DNA of 64,000 nucleotides from Afifellaceae bacterium (GTDB lineage Bacteria > Pseudomonadota > Alphaproteobacteria > Rhizobiales > Afifellaceae). Positions 29,001 through 37,178 of this stretch are shown here, piece after piece. The notes beneath the pieces were generated by a model, which saw only the letters and a program-made list of their open reading frames with translations, was not told the origin of the DNA and made no database searches. The DNA is taken from the NCBI GenBank assembly GCA_028281235.1, contig JANQKG010000029.1:1-64000 (forward strand), in the 5' to 3' direction. Position 1 is the first letter of the stretch, and each line of letters starts with the position of its first letter. Made by a program: the position numbers and the translations under genes.

Positions 29001-29510
29001 ATGATCGAGAATATGCGGATGTTCGCTGCGTACAATCGTTGGGCCAATCGTCGGCTCTATGATTCTGCGGCCAAAGTGGACGAGGCCGACTACCGGGCGG
29101 CGCGCGGCGCGTTCTTCGGGTCGCTCCACGGAACGCTTAATCACATTCTCGTCGGCGATCGGATTTGGATGCGCCGCTTCACGGGCGAGGGGCCGACCTA
29201 CACGGACCTCGATACGGTCCCATGCAATGATTTTCCCACGCTGCGCGCCGAGCGTGAGGCGGAGGACGAGCGGATCATCGATTGGGTCGGATCGCTAGGC
29301 GAGGGCGACCTCGCCGGCGCCATCAGCTACCGAACTATCACCGGCCCAGAAGATGTCACGCAGCCGCTCGCGCCTGCGCTTGCGCACTTCTTCAATCACC
29401 AGACTCACCATCGCGGACAGGCGCACAGCCTGCTGACACAGATCGGCGGCCGGGATGCGGCCCCGTCACTCGACCTCATTTACTTTCAGCGAGAGACGGG
29501 CCTGGCTTGA
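29001..29510 (+). CDS. DinB family protein
   Basis: 169 residues from ATG at 29001; a longer frame from 28941 overlaps oxyR. Four-helix bundle of the DinB/YfiT type, with AYNRWANRRLYDSAAKVDEA at the N-terminus and three conserved metal-ligand histidines, in GTLNHILVGDRIW and FFNHQTHHRGQAHSLLTQ. Members bind a divalent metal and several act as thiol-dependent transferases (bacillithiol or other); the substrate here is unknown. It is 14 bases downstream of oxyR, so probably in the peroxide regulon. Confidence 0.88.
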   Translation: MIENMRMFAAYNRWANRRLYDSAAKVDEADYRAARGAFFGSLHGTLNHILVGDRIWMRRFTGEGPTYTDLDTVPCNDFPTLRAEREAEDERIIDWVGSLGEGDLAGAISYRTITGPEDVTQPLAPALAHFFNHQTHHRGQAHSLLTQIGGRDAAPSLDLIYFQRETGLA

Positions 29511-29524
29511 GCTGAGCGTCGCGA

Positions 29525-30574
29525 TCATAGCTTTCCGCGCGACTTTGTCTCCGCCACGATCGACTTGATCATCTTGCCGAAGCCGCGTTCGCGCGCGCGC
29601 CGCTCGTGAACGGCTTCTGAGTTATGCCGTTCCTCCGCGGCGAGCTTGCGATAGCGTCGCAGACGCTCCGGGTCGAGTGCACCGCTTTCCAACGCGTTGC
29701 GCACGGCACAGCCGGGCTCGCTTTCGTGTCCGCAATCGGCAAAGCGGCATTGGGTGGCCAACTCGGCAATCTCGGCAAAGACCTGCTCCAGCCCATCGCT
29801 GGCGTCGGCGATCTGCAGCTCACGCATGCCGGGCGTGTCGATCATCCAACCGCCGGCCTCAAGGCGATGCATGGAGCGGCCGCGCGTCGTATGCCGACCT
29901 TTGGCGTCGTCCTCGCGGATACCGGTCGTCGCCTGCACATCGCGGCCAAGCAGCGTGTTGATCAGCGTCGACTTGCCGACTCCGGAGGAGCCGACAACCG
30001 CGACAGTCTGGCCTTGGCCGCACCACGGTCGCAGGGCGGCGACGCTCGCTTCGTCGCGTGCGTCGATCGTTTCGGCATGCAGGCCAGGCGCAAGCCGCAG
30101 GGCAGCGGAGAGGAACTGCCGCGTGTCGTCGGTCAGGTCGGCCTTTGTAAGCACGACGAGCGGCGTCACGTCCGCTTCGCGAGCGAGCGCCAGGTATCGC
30201 TCCAGCCGTGCTGCATTGAAGTCCTGGTTGCACGACGTGACGATGAAGAGCGTGTCGACATTGGCGGCGATCGGCTGCATGCGCTGGACGGCGCCCGCGG
30301 CTTTGCGGCGGAAGAGGCTCTTGCGCTGCAACTGGCGCATCGGCGTGTGTGTGGCGCGATCAAGAAGCAGCCAGTCGCCGATCGTTGCAGCGTCGTCGCC
30401 GGCGGCGAAGACCGGAACGCTGGCCTCAATTGCAGAGCCGGCGACCTCCAGGCGGTTGCGGTGCACCGCAACGACCCGCACCGGCAAAGCTGCGGCGAGG
30501 TCGTCCTCAAGGCATTGCGATTGGAAATGGTTCGACCAGCCGAAGGCGGCAAGGTCTGCGAAGGACTCTGTCAT
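29525..30574 (-). CDS. rsgA: Ribosome small-subunit-dependent GTPase A
   Basis: 349 residues from ATG at 30574. RsgA is a circularly permuted GTPase that helps the last steps of 30S ribosome maturation. The order of motifs shows the permutation: G4 LTKADL first, then G1 GSSGVGKSTLINTLLG, then G3 DTPGMRELQ. An N-terminal OB-fold (RVVAVHRNRLEVAGSAIEAS) precedes the GTPase domain and a C-terminal zinc-finger follows, with Cys/His ligands in TQCRFADCGHESEPGCAV. Cytosolic, ribosome-associated. A frame continues upstream to 30742 without homology. Confidence 0.95.
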   Translation of the reverse strand: MTESFADLAAFGWSNHFQSQCLEDDLAAALPVRVVAVHRNRLEVAGSAIEASVPVFAAGDDAATIGDWLLLDRATHTPMRQLQRKSLFRRKAAGAVQRMQPIAANVDTLFIVTSCNQDFNAARLERYLALAREADVTPLVVLTKADLTDDTRQFLSAALRLAPGLHAETIDARDEASVAALRPWCGQGQTVAVVGSSGVGKSTLINTLLGRDVQATTGIREDDAKGRHTTRGRSMHRLEAGGWMIDTPGMRELQIADASDGLEQVFAEIAELATQCRFADCGHESEPGCAVRNALESGALDPERLRRYRKLAAEERHNSEAVHERRARERGFGKMIKSIVAETKSRGKL

Positions 30575-30892
30575 GGGTCTCGACCGAATTGGCCCGGTTT
30601 TCGGGCGCGTGACGACGCGTCGGCGCCGCAGCACCGACGGGCGGCATGTTTGCTGGTCGAGGTGAACGCCTGCGCTTACTACGCACGGCGATGCCGAGCG
30701 CAGTCTAAGCGGCGGTTTCCTCGCCAGCGCGCGGTCGGGCAACGGATGACATCAAAGCTCCTTGGTTGCTGGCGGTTTGCTGAGGAAGCCGTAGTGTTTT
30801 CTAAAGCGTGATGCAACCGGCGGCGCTGAGCATTTACTCCGCGGCCGGTAGCCGTTAGACCGCAGCGCGCCTCAAATGGCGGGAGTTGGCCC

Positions 30893-31939
30893 ATGAAGAC
30901 GATTAGGATCGGCGTTCTCGGTGCGTCCGGCTATACCGGCGCCGACTTCGTGCGCCTGGCCGCCCGCCACCCGCATATCGAGATCGCCGCGCTCGCTGCG
31001 AACACCCATGCGGGGAAGGCCATGGGCGAGGTGTTCCCGCACTTCTTCATGCTCGACCTTCCGTCTCTTGTGACGTGGGAGGATGTTGACTGGACCACGC
31101 TCGACGCGGCGGTTTGCGGCCTGCCGCACGGCACGGCCCAGGAGATCATCGCGGCGATTGTCGCCGCCAACCCGCAGATCAAGATCATCGACATGTCGGC
31201 GGATTTCCGCTTCCGCAACATGGATGTCTACGCCGCTCATTACGGCCATCTGCACCTTGCGCCGGAGCTGCAAAGCGAGGCGGCTTACGGCCTGACCGAG
31301 CTCAACCGCGACGCCATCAGAAAAGCGCGGATCATCGCCTGCCCGGGCTGTTATCCAAGCGCCGCGCTCTTGGCGCTCGTCCCGATTGCCCAAGCCGGGC
31401 TGATCGACGCCAACGACATCATCATCGATGCGAAATCGGGCGTCAGCGGCGCGGGGCGCGGGCTGAAGCAGAACACGCTTTTCTGTGAGGCAGGCGAGGG
31501 GCTGTCACCCTACGCCGTTGCCCAGCATCGCCACGCGCCGGAGATCGAGCAGGAGATCGGCGCGGCGGTCGGCGCCTCAATTAAGGTCAACTTCACGCCG
31601 CACCTTGTGCCGATGAGCCGCGGCGAGTTGTGCACGTCGCATGTGCGGCTGAAGGGCGCCAGCGCCGATGATCTGCGCGCGCATCTGGCGGAGACCTATC
31701 GCGAGGAGCCGTTTGTGCGCGTCGCGCCGGAGGGCGTGCTGCCGCAGACGCAGAACGTGCGTGGCTCCAACTACGTGCAGATCGGCGTCTTCGCCGACCG
31801 CATCGACGGTCGCGCCATCGTCATCTCGGTGATCGACAATCTGGTGAAGGGTGCCGCCGGCCACGCGCTGCAGAACCTCAACGTCGCCTTTGGCATTGAG
31901 GAAACGACGGGGCTGATGCAGCTTCCGCTCTTTCCTTGA
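30893..31939 (+). CDS. argC: N-acetyl-gamma-glutamyl-phosphate reductase
   Basis: 348 residues. ArgC reduces N-acetylglutamyl phosphate to the semialdehyde with NADPH, the third step of arginine synthesis. The Rossmann motif GVLGASGYTGADFVRLAARH is at residues 7-26; the active-site cysteine is in IIACPGCYPSAALLAL; SGVSGAGRGLKQNTLFCE and TPHLVPMSRGEL are also conserved. Preceded by GGGAG 8 bases upstream. Here argC stands alone; other arginine genes are outside the window. Confidence 0.97.
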   Translation: MKTIRIGVLGASGYTGADFVRLAARHPHIEIAALAANTHAGKAMGEVFPHFFMLDLPSLVTWEDVDWTTLDAAVCGLPHGTAQEIIAAIVAANPQIKIIDMSADFRFRNMDVYAAHYGHLHLAPELQSEAAYGLTELNRDAIRKARIIACPGCYPSAALLALVPIAQAGLIDANDIIIDAKSGVSGAGRGLKQNTLFCEAGEGLSPYAVAQHRHAPEIEQEIGAAVGASIKVNFTPHLVPMSRGELCTSHVRLKGASADDLRAHLAETYREEPFVRVAPEGVLPQTQNVRGSNYVQIGVFADRIDGRAIVISVIDNLVKGAAGHALQNLNVAFGIEETTGLMQLPLFP

Positions 31940-32446
31940 GGTGCCGGGGCGCGTCGTGACCTGGAAGACGCGCACGATCATGATTCAGCCTCCCTCTATT
32001 AGGGTTCTTCCGCGCTAGAGCACGATCCCGAAAAGTCGACACCATCTTTCCCGCCTTCGCGAAGCCCGCTTCGGCGGGCGAAGCAAGGTCGGATAAGATC
32101 TTGCTCCGACAAAGAGATAGAGCGTTGGAGCGATTCAGCCTTACGCGAAAACGCTCTATCTGCGGCGCAGCTCAACCTCCCCCTTGCGGGATGGTGTGCA
32201 GCCGGGTGCTTGCTCGCACGCCCTCTCTGTTGTCATCCCGCAAGCGGCGCGGGGCGTCGCTGTGCGGGACCTATAACCACCAGCGTAAGCGAGGCGGACG
32301 CGCTCTGCTACATCTCGCCCGGCGAGGGGTATGGGTCCCAGTCTCGGCCTGCGGCCGAACCGGGATGACAAACGAGAGATTGGAGCGTTGCCGAACCGTC
32401 TCCCGTATTGCGCTTCGCTCCATCCGGGCTACTCCATTGGCCCGGT
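31940..32446. repeat. 507-base repeat-filled gap between argC and rne (types E, D, C and A)
   Basis: Type E at 32014-32160, including GATAGAGCGTT and AACGCTCTATC arms (32116-32160) as at 18134, and the hairpin CGCCTTCGCGAAGCCCGCTT. A weak type D at 32169-32192. A C-type pair at 32231-32371: an unusual left unit TCATCCCGCAAGCGGCGCGG facing a standard C1 ending CGAACCGGGATGACAA. Inverse type A at 32399-32434, ending CTCCATCCGGGCTAC. No gene is supported here; the reading frames crossing it are repeat sequence. Confidence 0.85.
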
Positions 32447-35026
32447 CTAGAAGAACGACGTACGCCGGCTCCACCAGCCGCTGCGCTTCGGACGGTCGTC
32501 CTCCACCGCCTGCGGCACTGAGGTTGCAATGTCACCCGGCGCCTGATCCTGGTCGCCATCGGCCTCAGCGGAGGTGGGCACCTCGTCGGGCTGGATGAGC
32601 TCCGGCTCTGTGGCCTCGGCGTCGACCGGTGCTTCTTCGGTGGACACGGTGACTGCCTCATCGACATCGTCGCTGCCATTCCCCATCTGCGGCTCGGCAT
32701 CCGGCTCCGGGGTGTCGGCCTCAACGTCTGCATCAGGCTCCTGCGGAGAGGGCTGCTCGCCGGCCTCGGCGTCGGCCTGCATTGCCTCGGCCGTACCTGC
32801 CTCATCGGCGCCGTTGTCACGACCGCGCCCCCGTCGGCGGCCGCCGCGGCGACCACGGCGGCGCTTGCGGGTCGGCTCAGCTTCGCCCGCCTCGGCGACC
32901 TCCACATCTGCGTCGCCGCTTTCAGCGTCCTCTGCCTCAGCACCGTCCGCTTCGGCCGCGCTGCGCTCAGCCCGATCCTCGCCGTTGCTGCGACGGCGGC
33001 GACGGCGGCGACGGCGCTCGCGACCATCGTCCGCTGCCTCGGCGTCATCGTCGGCAGCAAGCGTCTCATCCGGCTCAGGCATGTCGGTCATGGCGATAGC
33101 GCCGCTGCGCTCGGCGCGATCTTCAACCAAAGCGCCGCGCGCCACCAGGAAGCCCGCACCGTTCTCCGGCGCCTCGCCGCTGATTGCGATGGTGACGCCG
33201 AAGCGCTCCTCAAGCTCGTTCAGGTGCCGGCGCTTCTGGTTGAGCACGTAAAGCGCCACTTCCGGGCGACAACGCACTGAAAGATTGTGTGTGCTGTGCT
33301 TGACCAGATGCTCCTCCAAGGACCGGAGGATCTGCAGGGACAACGAGGAGACGGACCGAACCTGCCCCGTGCCGCGGCAATGCGTGCACGGCACTGTGGA
33401 GCTTTCCAAGACGCCGGTGCGAATGCGCTGGCGCGACATTTCCAGGAGCCCGAAATGGGAGATGCGGCCGACCTGTATGCGCGCGCGGTCGGCGCGCAGA
33501 CAGTCTTTCAGCTTGCGTTCCACGGCGCGGTTGTTGCGCTTCTCCTCCATGTCGATGAAGTCGATGACGATGAGGCCCGCAAGGTCGCGCAGGCGAAGCT
33601 GGCGCGATATCTCTTCCGCCGCCTCCAGATTGGTCTTGAGCGCGGTGTCCTCGATGGAATGCTCGCGCGTGGACCGTCCTGAGTTGACGTCGATGGAAAC
33701 CAAGGCCTCCGTCTGGTTAATGACGATGTAGCCGCCCGACTTCAACGTCACCTGCGGGGAGAACATCGCGTCGAGCTGCGCGTCGACGTTGCTCCGCGAA
33801 AAGATCGGCGTGGTCTCTTTGTAAAGCTGCACGTTGCGCGCATGGCTCGGCATGAGCATGCGCATGAAGTCCTTCGCTTCGCGGTAGGCATCATCTCCGG
33901 CAACCATGACCTGGTCGATCTCACGAGAGTAGAGGTCGCGGATGGAGCGCTTGATCAGGCTGCCTTCCTCGTAGACCAGCTTGGGCGCCGTGGAGCGCAG
34001 CGTCAGCTCGCGCACATTCTCCCAAAGCCGCAGCAGATATTCGAAGTCGCGCTTGATCTCGCTCTTGGTGCGCGACGCCCCGGCCGTGCGCAGGATGACG
34101 CCCATGCCCTCCGGCACGTCGAGCTCAGAGGCGATCGACTTCAGCCGCTTGCGGTCGGTCGGCTGCGTGATCTTGCGCGAGATGCCGCCGCCGCGCGCCG
34201 TGTTCGGCATCAGCACCGAATAGCGCCCGGCGAGCGACAGATAGGTGGTGAGGGCGGCGCCCTTGCTGCCGCGCTCCTCCTTGACGACCTGCACCAGCAT
34301 CACCTGGCGGCGCTTGATCACTTCTTGAATCTTGTATTGCCGCGGTCGCGGCTTGCGCCTCTCGGGGACCTCCTCCAGCGCGTCCTCAGCCCCGACGCTT
34401 TCAACGTTCTCGTCCTCTTCAGCGACGCCGTAGCCGTTCTCGTCGCCGGTGGCGTCTTCTGAGTCCGCCGGCTCTGCTTCGACCGGCTCCTTGACGCTTG
34501 GAGTGGGGGTCAGGTCGGCGGCGATGGCCTCCTGGACGGCGGCCGCCACATCGTCGACATCAGGTTTGGCTGCCTGCGGCGCCGGCTCGGCGGGTTGGCC
34601 GTCGGCCGCGAGGTTGGCCGCGTCGTCGCTATCTTGGTTCTCGGCGGCCGCGTCCGGCGTCCGCTTTTTGGCGCGCGCCGATTTTCGCCGGGCGTCCTTC
34701 TCGCCCTCTGCGTCGTCGCGCTCCGCCTGTTCGGCGTCCTCGCGCGCCTGCTCCTGGAGAAGCGCCTGACGATCGGCAAACGGGATTTGGTAGTAATCGG
34801 GGTGGATTTCGGAGAACGCGAGGAAGCCGTGGCGGTTGCCGCCGTAATCGACGAAGGCCGCCTGCAGGGACGGTTCGACCCTGGTCACCTTGGCAAGATA
34901 GATATTTCCTCTGAGCTGCTGGCGGTCGGCCGCCTCGAAATCGAACTCCTCAACTCGGTTGCCACGCAAAACGACGACCCGGGTTTCCTCCGGGTGAGTC
35001 GCATCGATCAGCATCTTGTTTGACAT
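32447..35026 (-). CDS. rne: Ribonuclease E
   Basis: 859 residues from ATG at 35026 (MSNKMLIDATHPEETRVVVL); the in-frame extension to 35137 lacks homology. RNase E is the main endonuclease of mRNA decay and rRNA/sRNA processing. The S1 domain (residues about 37-270) is split by a long acidic, low-complexity insertion of about 160 residues between PDYYQIPFADR and KIQEVIKRRQ, typical of alphaproteobacterial RNase E. The DNase-I-like catalytic site has Asp in LVSIDVNSGRSTREHSIED and VIDFIDMEEKRN; the zinc-link is CTHCRGTGQ. The C-terminal 250 residues are Glu/Ala with Arg-rich clusters (RKRRRGRRGGRRRGRGRD), probably RNA- and partner-binding. Confidence 0.96.
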   Translation of the reverse strand: MSNKMLIDATHPEETRVVVLRGNRVEEFDFEAADRQQLRGNIYLAKVTRVEPSLQAAFVDYGGNRHGFLAFSEIHPDYYQIPFADRQALLQEQAREDAEQAERDDAEGEKDARRKSARAKKRTPDAAAENQDSDDAANLAADGQPAEPAPQAAKPDVDDVAAAVQEAIAADLTPTPSVKEPVEAEPADSEDATGDENGYGVAEEDENVESVGAEDALEEVPERRKPRPRQYKIQEVIKRRQVMLVQVVKEERGSKGAALTTYLSLAGRYSVLMPNTARGGGISRKITQPTDRKRLKSIASELDVPEGMGVILRTAGASRTKSEIKRDFEYLLRLWENVRELTLRSTAPKLVYEEGSLIKRSIRDLYSREIDQVMVAGDDAYREAKDFMRMLMPSHARNVQLYKETTPIFSRSNVDAQLDAMFSPQVTLKSGGYIVINQTEALVSIDVNSGRSTREHSIEDTALKTNLEAAEEISRQLRLRDLAGLIVIDFIDMEEKRNNRAVERKLKDCLRADRARIQVGRISHFGLLEMSRQRIRTGVLESSTVPCTHCRGTGQVRSVSSLSLQILRSLEEHLVKHSTHNLSVRCRPEVALYVLNQKRRHLNELEERFGVTIAISGEAPENGAGFLVARGALVEDRAERSGAIAMTDMPEPDETLAADDDAEAADDGRERRRRRRRRRSNGEDRAERSAAEADGAEAEDAESGDADVEVAEAGEAEPTRKRRRGRRGGRRRGRGRDNGADEAGTAEAMQADAEAGEQPSPQEPDADVEADTPEPDAEPQMGNGSDDVDEAVTVSTEEAPVDAEATEPELIQPDEVPTSAEADGDQDQAPGDIATSVPQAVEDDRPKRSGWWSRRTSFF

Positions 35027-35441
35027 GGAAAAATGACTCCGGACCCGGGCGCAAAACGCCGCGCGCATCGGCGGGTCCAATTCTGTTGATGGGCGAAAGG
35101 CGCATCGTACGGTTGCGGTTCGGCATGCGCGATTCACCCCCGCGCGGCGAACGGCGAAGAGCCGGTCCGGATCGCGGTGAAGCGGGAATCACATGCCGAA
35201 GCTGCATTGAGATGCCTTTCGGGTCGCGGGGCCCTGAGGCCCCATGATCGTGACTGGTGCGCGCTTGGCGGCAGCAGTCCGTCTTCGTCCAAGTCGAAGT
35301 CCGGCAAATGCGGCTGGCGAGGAACTCGCGTCACGCCCGCGCCGGAAGACGGCCATGGAGGAATCCGTCATCCCTGTATTAGGAACGCGCGCCTATGAAT
35401 GCAAGCACCAGCGTTTCTTATAGGAAATCAAAGTGTTCCGG
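35027..35441. other. rne upstream region
   Basis: 415 bases between rne and a small gene on the same strand. The only structure I see is a perfect short hairpin, GGGGCC-CTGA-GGCCCC at 35228-35243, about 200 bases before the rne start. A long leader is known to mediate RNase E autoregulation in enterobacteria; whether this stretch does so is speculative. No repeat of types A-E is present. Confidence 0.35.
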
Positions 35442-35687
35442 CTAACGTCGCCGGGGCGGGACCTCAGAATCGGGCGTGGAGAACGTGTCCGTGCCCTCTG
35501 CCTCGTCGATCAATTCGCGGATTCGGCCCCAGCGTTCCTGCTCCGCCAGATCGCCCAGGAGGTAGGCGTCCATGGAGCGCAGCCGCGCCAAAAAGCGCGC
35601 GCGGCGGCCATGGCGGGCGATCCATTCCCTCGCCAATTGGTCGTCCAACCGCGCGCGGTTTCGTCTGGACCTCAACCAGTGGAGCAT
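35442..35687 (-). CDS. Small unknown basic/acidic helical protein
   Basis: 81 residues from ATG at 35687, with AAGGA 6 bases upstream. Not recognised. The sequence is charged and probably helical throughout: MLHWLRSRRNRARLDDQLAR, EWIARHGRRARFLARLRSMD, then LLGDLAEQERWGRIRELIDE, ending in a polar Thr/Ser/Pro tail and three Arg. No signal peptide or membrane segment. The frame stays open upstream to 35843, but that part is compositionally different and has no ribosome-binding site. The residue pattern (regular hydrophobic spacing, balanced Arg/Glu) argues for a real gene; an opposing plus-strand frame over the same bases looks random. Confidence 0.5.
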   Translation of the reverse strand: MLHWLRSRRNRARLDDQLAREWIARHGRRARFLARLRSMDAYLLGDLAEQERWGRIRELIDEAEGTDTFSTPDSEVPPRRR

Positions 35688-35848
35688 CCTAAGTCCTTGC
35701 GCGCTTTCCTTTAGTACTGCCGCCAGTGGAGAATAGCGCGGCGGCGGTGTAGTGGGCCAGGGCAGCGGCGATTTCTGCTTATAGTGACGTATTTCGCCTT
35801 GTTTCGGGCACACAGACGAGCGATTGAGGCGCCCGAGGACCACTATTT

Positions 35849-37036
35849 ATGCGGAATATGCTTCGTTTTCTGTGTTTCGTTATGGCGACTGCCATTGCTG
35901 GTAGTGCCTGGGCGAATATCGTCGCCGACATGCGGCTGATCGGCGATGCAGAGCGGACGCGCTTCGTCGTCGATATGGAAACGAGCCCGGAATACGTGAT
36001 CTCGCGGCTTTCCGATCCCGATCGTCTGATCATCGACCTGCCGGATGCTGAATTTGACGGGCCGCCGGAGCCCGGCGAGGGGCGGGGGCTCGTCTCCGAC
36101 TATCGCTATGGCCTGATTGCGCCCGGAAAAGCGCGGATCGTGCTCGACCTCGGCGCACCGGTTGAGGTCGTGAACACCTTCGTTCTTGATCCGGTCAGCC
36201 CGGAGCCCGCGCGGCTTGTCATCGATCTGGCGCCGACATCGACGGAGCAATTCCAGGCCGCGGTCGGCCGCGACCGGCCGCAGCAGGCGCGAGCGCGTGC
36301 CGCGCCGCGCCCCGGACCGCCCTTGGCGGACACCGGGCTTCCGCTCGTCGTGCTGGATCCAGGCCATGGCGGCATCGATTCCGGAGCGGTGGGGCAGGGT
36401 GGGCTCCGCGAGAAGGAGGTGACGCTGGAGTTCGCGCTGGCGCTGGCGCAAGAGCTGCGGGCTGCCGGGAAGCTGGAACCGCTCCTGACCCGCGAGGACG
36501 ACACCTTCGTTTCGCTGTCTGATCGGGTGGACGTGGCGCGCGACAATCAGGCGGCGCTGTTCGTTTCCATCCATGCCGACACCGTGCGGCAGGACTACGT
36601 GCGCGGGGCGACGGTCTATACGCTCTCCGACGACGCCTCCGACGAACTGGCCGCGGCACTCGCGGAGCGGGAGAACCGCTCCGATATCCTCGCCGGCCTG
36701 GCGATTGAGGATCAGCCCGACGAGGTGGCGGACATCCTGGTCGATCTGGCGCGCCGCGAGACGCGAAATCTCTCCGTGCGCTTCGCCAAATCGCTTGTCG
36801 GAGACATGGAGGACGCCTTCACGTTGAACTCCAACCCCTGGCGGCGGGCCGCGTTCAAGGTGCTGAAGGCGCCTGAGGTGCCCTCCGTTCTCTTGGAACT
36901 CGGCTATCTCTCCAATGCCGAGGATGAGGAGATGTTCCGCTCCGAGAAGTGGCCTGAAGCGCAGGCCAAGGCGATCGCCCGGGCCGTGGAGTCGTTTCTG
37001 GCCGACCAGTTGACGGCCGGCAAGCGAGTCCCTTAG
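35849..37036 (+). CDS. N-acetylmuramoyl-L-alanine amidase (AMIN + Amidase_3)
   Basis: 395 residues. A signal peptide (MRNMLRFLCFVMATAIAGSA, cleavage after WA) leads to the periplasm. Residues 25-135 are an AMIN domain, which directs such enzymes to the septum or peptidoglycan. After a Pro/Arg/Ala linker, the zinc amidase domain starts at about 165: VVLDPGHGGIDSGAVGQGG, LREKEVTLEFAL (Glu ligand), FVSIHADTVR (His ligand), and catalytic Glu in VPSVLLELGYLSNAEDE. It cuts the amide bond between MurNAc and L-Ala during cell separation, like AmiC. The PBP1A gene follows on the same strand, so wall synthesis and cleavage genes are adjacent. Confidence 0.95.
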   Translation: MRNMLRFLCFVMATAIAGSAWANIVADMRLIGDAERTRFVVDMETSPEYVISRLSDPDRLIIDLPDAEFDGPPEPGEGRGLVSDYRYGLIAPGKARIVLDLGAPVEVVNTFVLDPVSPEPARLVIDLAPTSTEQFQAAVGRDRPQQARARAAPRPGPPLADTGLPLVVLDPGHGGIDSGAVGQGGLREKEVTLEFALALAQELRAAGKLEPLLTREDDTFVSLSDRVDVARDNQAALFVSIHADTVRQDYVRGATVYTLSDDASDELAAALAERENRSDILAGLAIEDQPDEVADILVDLARRETRNLSVRFAKSLVGDMEDAFTLNSNPWRRAAFKVLKAPEVPSVLLELGYLSNAEDEEMFRSEKWPEAQAKAIARAVESFLADQLTAGKRVP

Positions 37037-37178
37037 GCGACAGGCCACCCGAAAGCGGACGTTTAGGCACCGTTATCCGGCAAACGATACAGATACTGGA
37101 AGCATCGCCTCAGTTTGATCATAAAGGGATCGATCTCATTACTGCTTCGCAAGCGATTCACACACGGCGCCGTAACTC

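Noticed and set aside
32101-32598. Plus-strand open frame across the argC-rne gap
   Set aside because: It is made of repeat sequence and the antisense of rne's 3' end; no ribosome-binding site or protein-like pattern.
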